Shown here: piece after piece, positions 41,944-52,312 of the stretch
How the letters are laid out: every line of letters begins with the position of its first letter
How positions within the stretch are numbered: the stretch's first letter is position 1
Assembly: GCF_047275745.1 (NCBI RefSeq)
Contig: NZ_JBKQWU010000018.1
Location: 1 to 64,000 of the forward strand
Source of the DNA: Amaricoccus sp047275745
GTDB taxonomy: Bacteria; Pseudomonadota; Alphaproteobacteria; Rhodobacterales; Rhodobacteraceae
Reading direction: 5' to 3'
DNA: 64,000 bases
Position numbers and translations under genes: made by a program
Notes under the pieces: model-generated
The model's database searches: none
What the model saw: only the letters and a program-made list of their open reading frames with translations
Told to the model about the DNA's origin: nothing

Positions 41944-43430
41944 TGCACGAGTTGCTCAACGCCTCCCAGATGCGCGCGGCCGATCAGGCGACGATCGCGG
42001 GCGGCATTCCCGGAATCGACCTCATGGAGGCCGCCGGCCGCGCTGTCGCCGAGGCTGCCAAGGCGATGGCGCCGGACGGGCTCGTCCTCGTGCTCTGCGG
42101 TCCCGGCAACAACGGCGGCGACGGTTTCGTCGCGGCGCGCCTGCTGGCCGAGGCCGGCCGGCCGGTACATCTCGCCTTGCTCGGCCCCCGCGAGACGCTG
42201 CGGGGGGACGCGGCGATCGCGGCGGAGCGATGGCACGGTCCGGTCCATCCGGCGAGCCCGGACCTGCCGTCCGCCGCGCTTGTCATCGACGCGCTCTTCG
42301 GCGTCGGGCTCGACCGGCCGATCGAAGGTTCGGCGGCGGAGATCGTCGCGGCGGTCAACGCCTCCGCGACGCCCGTGCTCGCGGTCGATGTGCCGAGCGG
42401 GCTCGACGCGGACAGCGGACAGCCGACCGGCCCGGTGATCGCCGCCGACGCGACCGTCACCTTCTTCCGCAAGAAGCCGGGTCATCTGCTGGAGCCGGGC
42501 CGGAGTCTCCGGGGCACGCTCGAACTGGCCCATATCGGCATCGTGGACGCGGTCCTCGCCGAGACGGGGATCGAGGGCTACGAGAACGTCCCCGCGCTCT
42601 GGGACGCCGCCCTGCCCCGGCCGAGCGGCGTCGCGCACAAATATACCCGCGGCCATGTCGCCGTCGTCTCGGGACCCGCCACCCGCACCGGCGCCGCCCG
42701 GCTCGCCGCGGAGGCGGCGCTGCGCGCGGGCGCGGGGCTCGTGACGGTCGCGAGCCCCGGTTCGGCCCTGATGGTGAACGCCGCGCATCTGACGGCGGTG
42801 ATGCTGACGCGGATGGACGGGCCGGAGGATCTCACCGACCTGCTCGCCGACACGCGATACACGGCGGCGGTGCTCGGTCCGGGCATGGGCGCCGGCCCGG
42901 CGGAACGGGCCATCACCGAGGCCGCGCTCGCCGCGCGCCCCGCGCTCACGCTCGACGCCGACGCGCTGACCCAGTTCGCCGAGATGCCCGACCGGCTCTT
43001 CGCCGCGATCGCCGAACGCGCGGCCCCGGTCGTTCTGACGCCCCATGCCGGGGAATTCGCCCGGCTCTTCCCCGATCTCGCGAAACACCCGCTCAAGACC
43101 GAGCGGGCCCGCGCGGCGGCGGCGCGCTCCGGCGCGGTCCTGGTGCTGAAGGGCGCCGATACGGTGATCGCCGCGCCCGACGGACGCCTCGTCATCAATG
43201 CGAATGCCCCGCCCTGGCTCGCGACGGCGGGTTCGGGCGACGTGCTCGCCGGGATCACAGGCGGGTTGCTCGCCCAGGGCATGCCGGCGCTCGAGGCGGC
43301 GGAGGCCGCGGTCTGGATGCACGGCGCGGCGGCGAACGAGATCGGTCCGGGCCTGATCGCCGAGGACCTCGCGCCGGCGCTCCGCCGCGTCCTGACCGGG
43401 CTTTTCAGCCGGAACGGCGCGGCGCTCTGA
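41943..43430 (+). CDS. nnr: Bifunctional ADP-dependent NAD(P)H-hydrate dehydratase/epimerase
   Basis: A 495-residue fusion of NAD(P)HX epimerase (N-terminal, about 1-215, with CGPGNNGGDGFVAARLL) and ADP-dependent NAD(P)HX dehydratase (C-terminal, with LTPHAGEFARL and ATAGSGDVLAGITGGLLAQG). Together they repair hydrated NADH/NADPH. The start overlaps the protease stop by one base, so the two are translationally coupled although functionally unrelated. Confidence 0.96.
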   Translation: MHELLNASQMRAADQATIAGGIPGIDLMEAAGRAVAEAAKAMAPDGLVLVLCGPGNNGGDGFVAARLLAEAGRPVHLALLGPRETLRGDAAIAAERWHGPVHPASPDLPSAALVIDALFGVGLDRPIEGSAAEIVAAVNASATPVLAVDVPSGLDADSGQPTGPVIAADATVTFFRKKPGHLLEPGRSLRGTLELAHIGIVDAVLAETGIEGYENVPALWDAALPRPSGVAHKYTRGHVAVVSGPATRTGAARLAAEAALRAGAGLVTVASPGSALMVNAAHLTAVMLTRMDGPEDLTDLLADTRYTAAVLGPGMGAGPAERAITEAALAARPALTLDADALTQFAEMPDRLFAAIAERAAPVVLTPHAGEFARLFPDLAKHPLKTERARAAAARSGAVLVLKGADTVIAAPDGRLVINANAPPWLATAGSGDVLAGITGGLLAQGMPALEAAEAAVWMHGAAANEIGPGLIAEDLAPALRRVLTGLFSRNGAAL

Positions 43431-43457
43431 AGCGCCGGCCCCCGGGCGCCCCGGAAC

Positions 43458-44171
<714 letters not shown>

Positions 44172-44205
44172 GTGAGTGCTCCTTGCCTTCGTATCGGGAG
44201 CACCT

Positions 44206-44236
44206 GATATAGAACCTCAACATTGGTTGAGGTCAA
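44206..44236 (-). promoter_or_regulatory. SoxR-type promoter of the MBL gene with 19-bp spacer
   Basis: On the minus strand -35 TTGACC (44231-44236) and -10 TATATC (44206-44211) are separated by 19 bp, the overlong spacing that MerR-family activators correct. The 18-bp box at 44215-44232 reads CCTCAACATTGGTTGAGG, a perfect inverted repeat with 7-bp arms and close to the known SoxR consensus. It is 28 or so bp upstream of the MBL leader and 14 bp from the soxR start, so it may also control soxR. Confidence 0.85.
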
Positions 44237-44246
44237 GGGGCCCGTC

Positions 44247-44720
44247 ATGACGCGGATCAAGGCGATGCTCACACCGGCGGAGGTGGCGCGACGCGGCGGT
44301 GTCGCCGTCTCCGCGCTGCATTTCTACGAGCGCAAGGGACTCATCTCGGCGAGCCGCAGCGACGGGAACCAGCGCCGATACGAACGGGCCGTGCTCCGGC
44401 GCGTGGCGATCATCCGCGTGGCGACCGAACTCGGCATCCCGCTCAGGGAGGTGAAGGCCGCCTTCGACACCCTGCCCGCCGAGCGGGTTCCGAACGCGCG
44501 GGACTGGGAGCGGATCGCGACGCGCTGGCGCGCGATGCTTGACGAGCGGATCGCGCGCACTGTGGCGCTCCGCGACCGGCTGGCGGGATGTATCGGCTGC
44601 GGCTGTCTCTCGGTCGAACAATGCCCGCTCGCCAACCCGCGCGACATCGCCGGTTCGCGGGGCACCGGCGCGGTCGGGCTCTTGCCCGACGCGGCCGGGA
44701 CGGGGCGATCCGACAGCTGA
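44247..44720 (+). CDS. soxR: Redox-sensitive transcriptional regulator SoxR
   Basis: SoxR, 157 residues, a MerR-family dimer with a 2Fe-2S cluster that senses redox-cycling compounds. The N-terminal winged helix contains GVAVSALHFYERKGL, and the cluster motif is CIGCGCLSVEQC (C-x2-C-x-C-x5-C), diagnostic for SoxR. ATG 44247 gives the standard length; a TTG further upstream lies inside the operator. No soxS is nearby; outside enteric bacteria SoxR directly controls a few genes, here most likely the adjacent MBL protein. Confidence 0.96.
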   Translation: MTRIKAMLTPAEVARRGGVAVSALHFYERKGLISASRSDGNQRRYERAVLRRVAIIRVATELGIPLREVKAAFDTLPAERVPNARDWERIATRWRAMLDERIARTVALRDRLAGCIGCGCLSVEQCPLANPRDIAGSRGTGAVGLLPDAAGTGRSDS

Positions 44721-44835
44721 GCCTCGCGACCGGGCATCCAAACGCCGGTCACGGAGCACCGCCGGCGCGGTTCAATCTTCCGAGCGGCGGGGGCACACGA
44801 AGAATGCGCCCTCCCGCCGACCGGAAAGCCGGGCC

Positions 44836-47800
44836 TCAGTCGAGTTCGAGCTCGATCAGCAGATCCTTCGCATCGACCTGCGCGCCGGGATTCACATGGA
44901 GCGCCTTGACCTTCCCGCCCTTGTCGGCGTGCAGCCCGGTCTCCATCTTCATCGCCTCGATCGTGCAGAGCAGATCGCCCGGCTGCACAGGCTGCCCGGC
45001 GGAGACGGCGACCGTGGCGATCACCCCCGGCATCGGCGCCGCGACATGCGCCGGATTGCCGGCCTCGGCCTTCGGCCGCTTCGGCGCCGAGGACTGCGCC
45101 TTGCGGTCCGGGACGCGGACCGTGCGCGGCTGGCCGTTCAACTCGAAGAAAACCCGGACCTCGCCGTCCTCGTTGGTCTCGCCGAAGGCGGTCAGCCGGA
45201 TCTCCAGCGTCTTGCCCGGATCGATCTCGACCGAGATCTCCTCAGACGGCTCCATCCCGTAAAGATAGACCGGCGTCGGCAGCGTCCGGACCGGACCGTA
45301 GTCGCGATGCCGCGTCATGTAATCGAGGAAGACCTTGGGATACATGAGGTAGCCGCAGAAGTCCTCGTTGTCGATCTCCTCGCCCGCGACCTGGCCTTTC
45401 AGATCCCCGAGCATCGTGTCGAGATCGGCGGCCGGCATCACGGCGCCGGGGCGCTCGGTCGAAGCCTGCTCGCCCTTCAGCACCTTCGCCTGCAGATCGG
45501 CGGGCCAGCCGCCCGGGGGCTGGCCGAGATTTCCCTTCAGCATGTCCACCACGCTGTCGGGGAAGGCCACGTCGACGCCCGGGTCCTCGACCTCCGCGCG
45601 CGTCAGCCCCTGCGCCACCATCATCAGCGCCATGTCGCCGACGACCTTCGAGGATGGCGTCACCTTCACGATGTCGCCGAACATCTTGTTCGCCTCGGAA
45701 TACATGTGGGCGACTTCGTGCCAGCGCTCCTCCAGCCCCATCGAACGCGCCTGCGCCTTAAGGTTGGTGAACTGCCCGCCCGGCATCTCGTGGAGATAGA
45801 CCTCGGAAGCCGGCGCCTGCAGCCCCGCCTCGAAGGCGAGGTACTGCGCGCGCACGGCCTCCCAGTAGTCGGAGATCTGGCGGATCGCCTCGATGTCGAG
45901 GCCGGTGTCACGCTCGGAATGCTTCAGCGCCTCGACGATCGAGCCGAGGCAGGGCTGCGAGGTGCTGCCCGAGAAGGCGTCCATCGCCGCGTCCACCGCG
46001 TCGACGCCCACATCGGCGGCCGCGAGGATGGTGGCGGCCGCGACACCGCTCGTGTCATGGGTGTGGAAGTGGATCGGAAGGCCCACCTCCTCCTTCAGCG
46101 CCTTGAAGAGCACCCGCGCCGCGCCCGGCTTCAGGAGGCCCGCCATGTCCTTCAGGCCAAGCACATGCGCGCCGGCGGCCTTCAGCTCCTTGCCCATGGC
46201 GACATAGTACTTGAGGTCATATTTCGCCCGGTCCGGGTCGAAGATGTCGCCGGTGTAGCAGATCGCAGCCTCGCAGACCTTGCCGGTGCCGACGACCGCG
46301 TCCATCGCGACGCGCATGTTCTCGACCCAGTTCAGCGAATCGAAGACGCGGAACACATCGACCCCCGACTCGGCCGCCTGTTTCACGAAGGCCTCCACGA
46401 CATTGTCGGGATAGTTCGTGTAGCCCACGCCGTTCGAGGCCCGGAGCAGCATCTGCGTCATCAGGTTCGGCATCGCCGCGCGCAGGTCGCGCAACCGCTG
46501 CCACGGGCACTCCTGCAGGAAGCGATAGGCCACATCGAAGGTCGCGCCGCCCCAGCATTCGACGGAGAAGAGCTCCGGCAGCATCCGCGCATAGGCGGGG
46601 GCGATCTTGATCATGTCATAGGACCGCATGCGGGTCGCCAGCAGGCTCTGGTGACCGTCGCGCATGGTCGTATCGGTGATCAGCATCTTCTTCTGCGCGA
46701 GCATCCAGTCGGCGACGGCCTGGGCGCCCTCCTTCTCGAGAAGCTGCCGCGTGCCGTCCCGAACCGGCTCCTGCTCCATGTCCACCGGCGGTCTGGGCTT
46801 GCGCGCCTCCGCCGGCGGTCGGGGCCGGCCGGCGGTCTCCGGATGACCGTTGACCGAGATGTCGGCGACATAGGTCAGGATCTTGGTGGCCCGGTCACGC
46901 CGGCTCTCGAACGCGAAAAGCTCGGGCGTCGTGTCGATGAACTTCGTCGTATAGCTGAGATCGAGGAAGGTCGGATGCTTCAGCAGGTTCTCGACGAAGG
47001 CGATATTGGTCGAGACGCCCCGGATGCGGAACTCGCGGAGCGCGCGGTCGAGGCGGGCGATCGCCATCTCCGGCGTCGGAGCCCAGGCGGTGACCTTCTC
47101 CAGAAGCGAGTCGTAGTAGCGGGTGATGACCGCGCCCGAATAGGCGGTGCCACCGTCGAGGCGGATGCCCATGCCGGTCGCACCGCGATAGGCGGTGATC
47201 CGGCCGTAGTCGGGGATGAAGTTGTTCTGCGGGTCCTCGGTGGTGATGCGGCACTGCAGCGCGTGACCGTGGAGCTGCACATCGGCCTGCGTCGGCGCGC
47301 CGGTGGCCTCGGCGATGGTCGCGCCCTCGGCGAGCATGATCTGCGCGCGCACGATATCGATTCCGGTGACTTCCTCGGTCACCGTGTGCTCGACCTGGAC
47401 CCGCGGATTGACCTCGATGAAGTAGAAGGCGCCGGTGTCGCGGTCCATCAGGAATTCGACGGTCCCCGCGCATTCGTAGTTGGCCGCCTGGCAGATCCGG
47501 AGCGCCAGGCCGCAGACTTCCTCGCGCTGCGCCTGGTCGAGATAGGGCGCGGGCGCGCGCTCCAGCACCTTCTGGTTCCGGCGCTGGACCGAGCAGTCGC
47601 GCTCCCAGAGGTGATAGAGATCGCCGAACTGGTCGCCGAGGATCTGCACCTCGACATGGCGCGCGTTCAGGATGAGCTTCTCAAGGTATCCCTCGCCGTT
47701 GCCGAAGGCGTTCAGCGCCTCGCGCCGGCCTTCGAGCACCTTGCTCTCCAGCTCCTCGGGACCCATGATCGGCCGCATGCCCCGGCCGCCGCCACCCCAG

Positions 47801-48288
47801 GAGGCCTTGAGCATGAAGGGATAGCCGACCTCATCGGCCATCCGGCGCACTTCGTCCATGTCGTCCGGCAGGACCTCGGTCGCGGGGACGACCGGAACAC
47901 CGGCGGCGATCGCGACCTTGCGCGCGCTCGCCTTGTCGCCCAGCATCCGCATCGTCTCGGCCTTCGGACCGATGAAGGTGATCCCGGCAGCGACGCAGGC
48001 ATCGACGAGATCGGGGTTCTCGGAGAGCAGGCCGTAGCCGGGGTGGATCGCATCGGCGCCGGCCATCCTGGCGACGCGGATGATCTCGGGGATCGACAGA
48101 TAGGCCGCGACCGGCCCCAGACCTTCGCCGATGCGGTAGGCCTCGTCGGCCTTGAACCGGTGCAGGCCGAGCTTGTCCTCCTCGGCGAAGACCGCGACGG
48201 TCCGCTTGCCCATCTCGTTCGCGGCGCGCATCACCCGGATGGCAATCTCACCGCGGTTCGCGATAAGGATCTTCTTGAAGCTCTTCAT
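44836..48288 (-). CDS. pyc: Pyruvate carboxylase
   Basis: A 1150-residue single-chain biotin enzyme that carboxylates pyruvate to oxaloacetate. In order: biotin carboxylase/ATP-grasp (KKILIANRGEIAIRV at the start, KASWGGGGRGM), a Pro/Arg-rich linker, the carboxyltransferase domain (DTTMRDGHQSLLATRMR), and a C-terminal biotinyl domain with EAMKMET, the biotinylated lysine being about residue 1114. ATG 48286-48288 gives the normal length. BirA at 15558-16322 should biotinylate it. It is the only biotin-dependent enzyme in the window. Confidence 0.97.
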   Translation of the reverse strand: MKSFKKILIANRGEIAIRVMRAANEMGKRTVAVFAEEDKLGLHRFKADEAYRIGEGLGPVAAYLSIPEIIRVARMAGADAIHPGYGLLSENPDLVDACVAAGITFIGPKAETMRMLGDKASARKVAIAAGVPVVPATEVLPDDMDEVRRMADEVGYPFMLKASWGGGGRGMRPIMGPEELESKVLEGRREALNAFGNGEGYLEKLILNARHVEVQILGDQFGDLYHLWERDCSVQRRNQKVLERAPAPYLDQAQREEVCGLALRICQAANYECAGTVEFLMDRDTGAFYFIEVNPRVQVEHTVTEEVTGIDIVRAQIMLAEGATIAEATGAPTQADVQLHGHALQCRITTEDPQNNFIPDYGRITAYRGATGMGIRLDGGTAYSGAVITRYYDSLLEKVTAWAPTPEMAIARLDRALREFRIRGVSTNIAFVENLLKHPTFLDLSYTTKFIDTTPELFAFESRRDRATKILTYVADISVNGHPETAGRPRPPAEARKPRPPVDMEQEPVRDGTRQLLEKEGAQAVADWMLAQKKMLITDTTMRDGHQSLLATRMRSYDMIKIAPAYARMLPELFSVECWGGATFDVAYRFLQECPWQRLRDLRAAMPNLMTQMLLRASNGVGYTNYPDNVVEAFVKQAAESGVDVFRVFDSLNWVENMRVAMDAVVGTGKVCEAAICYTGDIFDPDRAKYDLKYYVAMGKELKAAGAHVLGLKDMAGLLKPGAARVLFKALKEEVGLPIHFHTHDTSGVAAATILAAADVGVDAVDAAMDAFSGSTSQPCLGSIVEALKHSERDTGLDIEAIRQISDYWEAVRAQYLAFEAGLQAPASEVYLHEMPGGQFTNLKAQARSMGLEERWHEVAHMYSEANKMFGDIVKVTPSSKVVGDMALMMVAQGLTRAEVEDPGVDVAFPDSVVDMLKGNLGQPPGGWPADLQAKVLKGEQASTERPGAVMPAADLDTMLGDLKGQVAGEEIDNEDFCGYLMYPKVFLDYMTRHRDYGPVRTLPTPVYLYGMEPSEEISVEIDPGKTLEIRLTAFGETNEDGEVRVFFELNGQPRTVRVPDRKAQSSAPKRPKAEAGNPAHVAAPMPGVIATVAVSAGQPVQPGDLLCTIEAMKMETGLHADKGGKVKALHVNPGAQVDAKDLLIELELD

Positions 48289-48396
48289 GGATGAACAGTC
48301 CCCCGGACAGATGGCCCCCGGACATGTGGGTGCGACGTACCATTGGTAGACCACCGCGGCGCAGCATACAATCGCGCCTTATGTGCAAGGCCCGAA

Positions 48397-48448
48397 GGTC
48401 CCGGTGTCCCGTCCCGGCGCTCGACACGCCCGGTCCCGGTGTCCCGTC
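48397..48448. repeat. 17-bp direct repeat upstream of pyc
   Basis: GGTCCCGGTGTCCCGTC occurs at 48397-48413 and 48432-48448, 35 bp start to start, in the gap between the OmpA-like gene and pyc. Spacing near three helical turns would suit a regulator of pyc; no regulator is recognised. Confidence 0.6.
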
Positions 48449-48459
48449 AGCTCATGGGC

Positions 48460-49743
48460 TCAGCGTTCGGTCAGCTTGAGCTCGATGCGGCGGTTGCGAG
48501 CCAGGGCCGCGGCGGAGGTCCCGGCGTCGATCGGCTGGTACTCGCCGAACCCCGTGGCCGCGAGCCGGCCGGCCGGCATCTCCTCGGCCTCGATCATGTA
48601 ACGCACCACCGAGAGCGCGCGCGCCTGGCTCAGTTCCCAGTTGTCGCGGAACGGGCCGGAGGCGCCGACCGGCCTGCGGTCGGTATGCCCGTCGACACGC
48701 AGGATCCAGTCGATCTCCGGCGGGATCTCGTCCATGATGCCGCGGATGACGGAGGCGACCCGCGCCACCTGCTCCCGACCCTCGGAGTTGAGGTTGGCTG
48801 AGCCCGGCGCGAAGAGCACTTCCGAGGGGAAGACGAACCGGTCTCCGACCACCTCCACCCCCTCCTGCGAGCCGAGAATGTCGCGCATCCGGCCGAAGAA
48901 CTCCGAGCGGAAATGCTCCAGATCCCGCGCCTCGGCCTCGAGCCTCAGGCGTTCGCGCTCCTCCAGATCGGCGCGCGCGGCCTGTTCGGAGGCGACCTTG
49001 GCGAGCGCGGCGTTGAGATTGGCGCCGAGCGTCTCGATCTGCACCTGGCTTTGCGCGTCCTCCTCGCGCGCCGCGTCGAGCAGCCCCTGCAGCGCGGTGA
49101 GCTGGTCGCGCAACTGCGCGGTCTGCTGGTTGAGGAGCGCGATCTGGCGCTGGCCCTCGGCTGAGACCGCCTGCTGGTCGGAGAGCAGCGCGCGGGCCTG
49201 GGCGAGCTCCGCCGCCCGCCGCTCGGCATCGTCGAGCGCCTGGGCCTGATCGGTCGAGAGCGCGTCGCGCGCCGCCTCGGCGGCGGCGAGCAGTGTCAGC
49301 GTCTCCTCGGCCTTCCGCCGCTCCTCCTCGAGGCGCATGTTCATCGCGGTCAGCGCGGCGGAACTCTCGTCCAGCTCGCTCCTGAGCCCCGCCGCCTCGG
49401 ATTCCACGGCCGCCAGCCCTTCCCCGAGCGTGGTGTTCTGGGCGAGCAGATCGGTGATCCGCGCCTCGGCGGTCGCGGGCTGTTCGCGCAGCGTCGCGAC
49501 CAGCGCGGTCTGCGTGTCGGCCCGACTCCGCTCCAGCCCGAGCGCCTCGCCGAGATTGGCGACCTGCGCCGAGAGGCTCTCGATGTCGTCGCGCTGGCCG
49601 CTGATCGTGTCTCTCAGCACGAATTGCACGATCATGAAGATCGACAGCACGAAGAACAGGATCATCAGCAGCGCGGCCATCGCATCCACGAAACCCGGCC
49701 AGATCGTGCCATGGAACCGGTTGCCGCGGACCCGAAGCGCCAT
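48460..49743 (-). CDS. OmpA/MotB-type peptidoglycan-binding membrane protein
   Basis: A 427-residue protein: one N-terminal membrane helix (about residues 20-45), a long Gln/Ala/Glu-rich coiled coil (about 50-285) and a C-terminal OmpA-like domain containing the NLNSEGREQVARVASVIRG and VDGHTDRRP peptidoglycan-binding motifs. The architecture resembles MotB/ZorB-like stators. It follows the ExbB-like gene by 3 bp, so the two probably form an ion-driven complex spanning inner membrane to cell wall. Role unknown. Confidence 0.87.
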   Translation of the reverse strand: MALRVRGNRFHGTIWPGFVDAMAALLMILFFVLSIFMIVQFVLRDTISGQRDDIESLSAQVANLGEALGLERSRADTQTALVATLREQPATAEARITDLLAQNTTLGEGLAAVESEAAGLRSELDESSAALTAMNMRLEEERRKAEETLTLLAAAEAARDALSTDQAQALDDAERRAAELAQARALLSDQQAVSAEGQRQIALLNQQTAQLRDQLTALQGLLDAAREEDAQSQVQIETLGANLNAALAKVASEQAARADLEERERLRLEAEARDLEHFRSEFFGRMRDILGSQEGVEVVGDRFVFPSEVLFAPGSANLNSEGREQVARVASVIRGIMDEIPPEIDWILRVDGHTDRRPVGASGPFRDNWELSQARALSVVRYMIEAEEMPAGRLAATGFGEYQPIDAGTSAAALARNRRIELKLTER

Positions 49744-49746
49744 GCG

Positions 49747-50925
49747 TCAGATCCTCCCCCTGGGCCCCAACCCGCGCAGCGCATCGGTCAGCGCGGCGAG
49801 ATCCTGCCGCATCTCGGCGACGAGATCCTGCCGCCCGGCGGAGAGGTCCTCGAGGATGCGGAGCACTTGCGTGTCGATCGAACGCAGCCGCGCCCGGGTC
49901 TCGGCGTCGAGCCGCCCGGTCTCCTCGTCGCGCGCGCTCAGAAGCTCCGCGACGCGCTCCTGCGCCCCGGCGATCCGTTCCATCACCGCGCGATCGGCCG
50001 CGCGCGCGTCGGGCGAGGCCATCGCCTCGGCGAGCGCGGCGACCCGCGCATCGCTCGCCTCCGCCCGCGAGACCATGCGGTCGATCATCTCGCGCAGCGA
50101 CTCGATCTGCCCGGCGGTATGTTCCAGCACGGCGAGCACATTGCCCGCGTTGACCTCGTCGCCATCCATCCCCGGCAGGCCGACCTTGGTGATCGAGGAG
50201 AGCCATTCCTCCAACTCGCGGTAGAATCTCCCCTGGCCGTGGCCGGTGAAGAGATCGAGCAGGCCCACGACGAGCGACCCCGCGAGCCCGAGCAGCGATG
50301 AGGCAAAGGCCGTGCCCATGCCGCCAAGCTGGCCTTCGAGGCCGGCCATCAGCCCCTCGAAGACCGAGACGGCGCTCTGGCCCTCGCTGGGCGCGAGGCT
50401 CCGGATCGTGTTCACGACTTCCGGAACCACGGTCGCGAGCCCGTAGAAGGTGCCGAGAAGGCCGAGGAAGATCAGCAGATTGATGAGGTAGCGCGTCAGG
50501 TCGCGCTGCTCGTCGAGGCGGGTGGCGACGGAATCGAGGATCGAGCGCGTCGAGGTCGAGGTCAGCGCCCGCCGCGCCCGCCGCTCGCTCAGGAGCGCCG
50601 CGAGCGTCGCGAGCAGTCCGGGCGCCTTGTTGAATTCATGTCCCGGCCGGTCGAGCGCGAAATTCTCGATCCAGCTCACCGAGGCGATGAGGGTCGCGAC
50701 CTGCCAGAAGCAGGAGGCGACGCCGATCAGGAAGACGCAGGCGATGAAACCGTTGAGCCAGGGCGAGGCGAGGAAGACCGGCTTGACCTCGGGAAAGAGC
50801 AGGATCGCGAGGCCGGCCACGAGGCCGAGCACGATCAGCATCATCACGATCTGGCGCACCGGCTGCGAGAAGCGGGGGCGCGGAGCCTGCGGCTGGCGGG
50901 TTCGAAGCTCCTTTTTCGCGACCAT
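49747..50925 (-). CDS. MotA/TolQ/ExbB-family membrane protein
   Basis: A 392-residue protein with membrane segments near 25-45, 58-80, 150-170 and 200-225; LIFLGLLGTFYGLATVV and LGGMGTAFASSLLGLAGSL are the conserved MotA/TolQ/ExbB channel helices. The C-terminal 130 residues are helical and likely coiled coil. Paired with the OmpA-like gene 3 bp downstream. Such stator pairs occur widely in alphaproteobacteria; it is neither a flagellar motA (no flagellar genes) nor a clear tolQ. Confidence 0.87.
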   Translation of the reverse strand: MVAKKELRTRQPQAPRPRFSQPVRQIVMMLIVLGLVAGLAILLFPEVKPVFLASPWLNGFIACVFLIGVASCFWQVATLIASVSWIENFALDRPGHEFNKAPGLLATLAALLSERRARRALTSTSTRSILDSVATRLDEQRDLTRYLINLLIFLGLLGTFYGLATVVPEVVNTIRSLAPSEGQSAVSVFEGLMAGLEGQLGGMGTAFASSLLGLAGSLVVGLLDLFTGHGQGRFYRELEEWLSSITKVGLPGMDGDEVNAGNVLAVLEHTAGQIESLREMIDRMVSRAEASDARVAALAEAMASPDARAADRAVMERIAGAQERVAELLSARDEETGRLDAETRARLRSIDTQVLRILEDLSAGRQDLVAEMRQDLAALTDALRGLGPRGRI

Positions 50926-51144
50926 CCGCGTTCACTCTCCTGCTCGCCGGCGGGGGTTTTCCCTCACGCGGGCGCGAGACTACTTCGCCGCCGCGGGCAT
51001 TCCAACCGGCTTCGTGGAAATCGGTGAACGCCGCCAATCCGTTGTGTGTCGGAGTGTGTCCCGAAGCCGGCACCGGGGGAGGCCCGGGGCCGTCGGGGCG
51101 GCCCGCCGGAGCGCGCAACGCGGATGCCGGCGGAACGTCTCGCC

Positions 51145-51168
51145 CCCGCGCCAGTGGCCTGGCGCGGG
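51145..51168 (-). terminator. Terminator hairpin after the TRAP transporter genes
   Basis: CCCGCGCCA/TGGCGCGGG, 9-bp arms with a 6-base loop, 14 bases past the binding-protein stop codon. Confidence 0.6.
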
Positions 51169-51181
51169 CGCGTCGGGCGCG

Positions 51182-52282
51182 TCAGCCCTTGCTGCGGTTG
51201 CGGATCTGGAAGTTGTCGAAGCTGTATTCCGCGACCTGGTACCAGAGATAGCCTTCGCTCCGGTACGCCTTCATGCTGTCCCAGATCTGCTTGAAGTCGG
51301 CGTTGGAGGCCGAGATCTCCTCATAGACCTCGTTCGAGGCGGCGAGCGCGGCTTCGAGCACATCCTGCGGGAAGGCCTTGAGCTGGGCGCCGCCGGCGAT
51401 CAGGCTCCGGAGCGCGGCCGGGTTGCGCGTGTCGTAGCGGGCCATCATGAACGTGTTTGCATAGGCGCCCGCGTTGATCATGATCGACTTGTAGTCCTCG
51501 GGCAGCTCGTTCCACTTGTCGAGGTTGATGAAGAAGTGGATCGTCGGGCCGCCCTCCCAGAAGCCGGGATAGTAATAGTACGGCGCGACCTTGTTGAAGC
51601 CGAGCTTCTGGTCGTCGTACGGCCCGATCCACTCGGCCGCGTCGATCGTGCCGCGCTCGAGCGAGGGATAGATGTCGCCGCCCGGGATCTGCTGCGGCAC
51701 GACTCCGAGCTTCTCCATCACGCTGCCGGCGATGCCCGCGATACGCATCTTGACGCCCTGGAGATCGGCGACCGAACCGATCTCCTTGCGCCACCAGCCA
51801 CCCATCTGGACGCCGGTGTTGCCGCCCGGAATGCCGAAGATGTTATGCTTCGCGTAGAAGGCGTTCAGCATGTCGTTGCCGCCGTTCTCGTAAAGCCAGC
51901 CGTTCATCAGCCGGGCGTTGAGCCCGAACGGCACGGCGGTTCCGAGCGCGAAGGTCGGGTCCTTGCCCCAGTAGTAGTAGGAGCAGGTATGCGCCATCTC
52001 GACCGTGTTGGTGCCGACGGCCTCGGCGGCCTGCGGCGTGGGCACGATCTCGCCCGCCGGGAAGACCTGGATCTCGATCTTGCCGCCGGACATCGCCTTG
52101 CACTGCTCGGCGAAGACCTCCGCCGCGCCGAAGATCGTGTCGAGCGAACGCGGGAAGCCGGATGTCAGCCGCCAGCGAACCGTCGGCGCCTCCTGCGCGA
52201 TGGCCGGGGCGGCGAGTGGCGCGGCGATCGCGGCCGCCGCGCCGCCGGTCGCGGCGCCTTTCAGGAATTTGCGTCGTTCCAT
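51182..52282 (-). CDS. TRAP transporter substrate-binding protein, TakP-like (2-oxo acid)
   Basis: A 366-residue periplasmic DctP-family binding protein. The N-terminus MERRKFLKGAA is a twin-arginine signal, with likely cleavage after AIA near residue 29, so it should use the TatABC system. GDIYPSLERGTIDAAEW, GPYDDQKLGF and YYYYPGFWEGGPT are segments I recall from Rhodobacter sphaeroides TakP, which binds pyruvate and other 2-oxo acids. Last gene of a Q-M-P transcription order. Confidence 0.93.
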   Translation of the reverse strand: MERRKFLKGAATGGAAAAIAAPLAAPAIAQEAPTVRWRLTSGFPRSLDTIFGAAEVFAEQCKAMSGGKIEIQVFPAGEIVPTPQAAEAVGTNTVEMAHTCSYYYWGKDPTFALGTAVPFGLNARLMNGWLYENGGNDMLNAFYAKHNIFGIPGGNTGVQMGGWWRKEIGSVADLQGVKMRIAGIAGSVMEKLGVVPQQIPGGDIYPSLERGTIDAAEWIGPYDDQKLGFNKVAPYYYYPGFWEGGPTIHFFINLDKWNELPEDYKSIMINAGAYANTFMMARYDTRNPAALRSLIAGGAQLKAFPQDVLEAALAASNEVYEEISASNADFKQIWDSMKAYRSEGYLWYQVAEYSFDNFQIRNRSKG

Positions 52283-52312
52283 GGAAGTCCTCCCAGGGTT
52301 GCGACCCCGGCC

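Noticed and set aside
48460..50925. Zorya defence system
   Set aside because: The pair resembles ZorA/ZorB in architecture, but no ZorC/ZorD or ZorE-like gene is adjacent; neighbours are pyc and a TRAP transporter.
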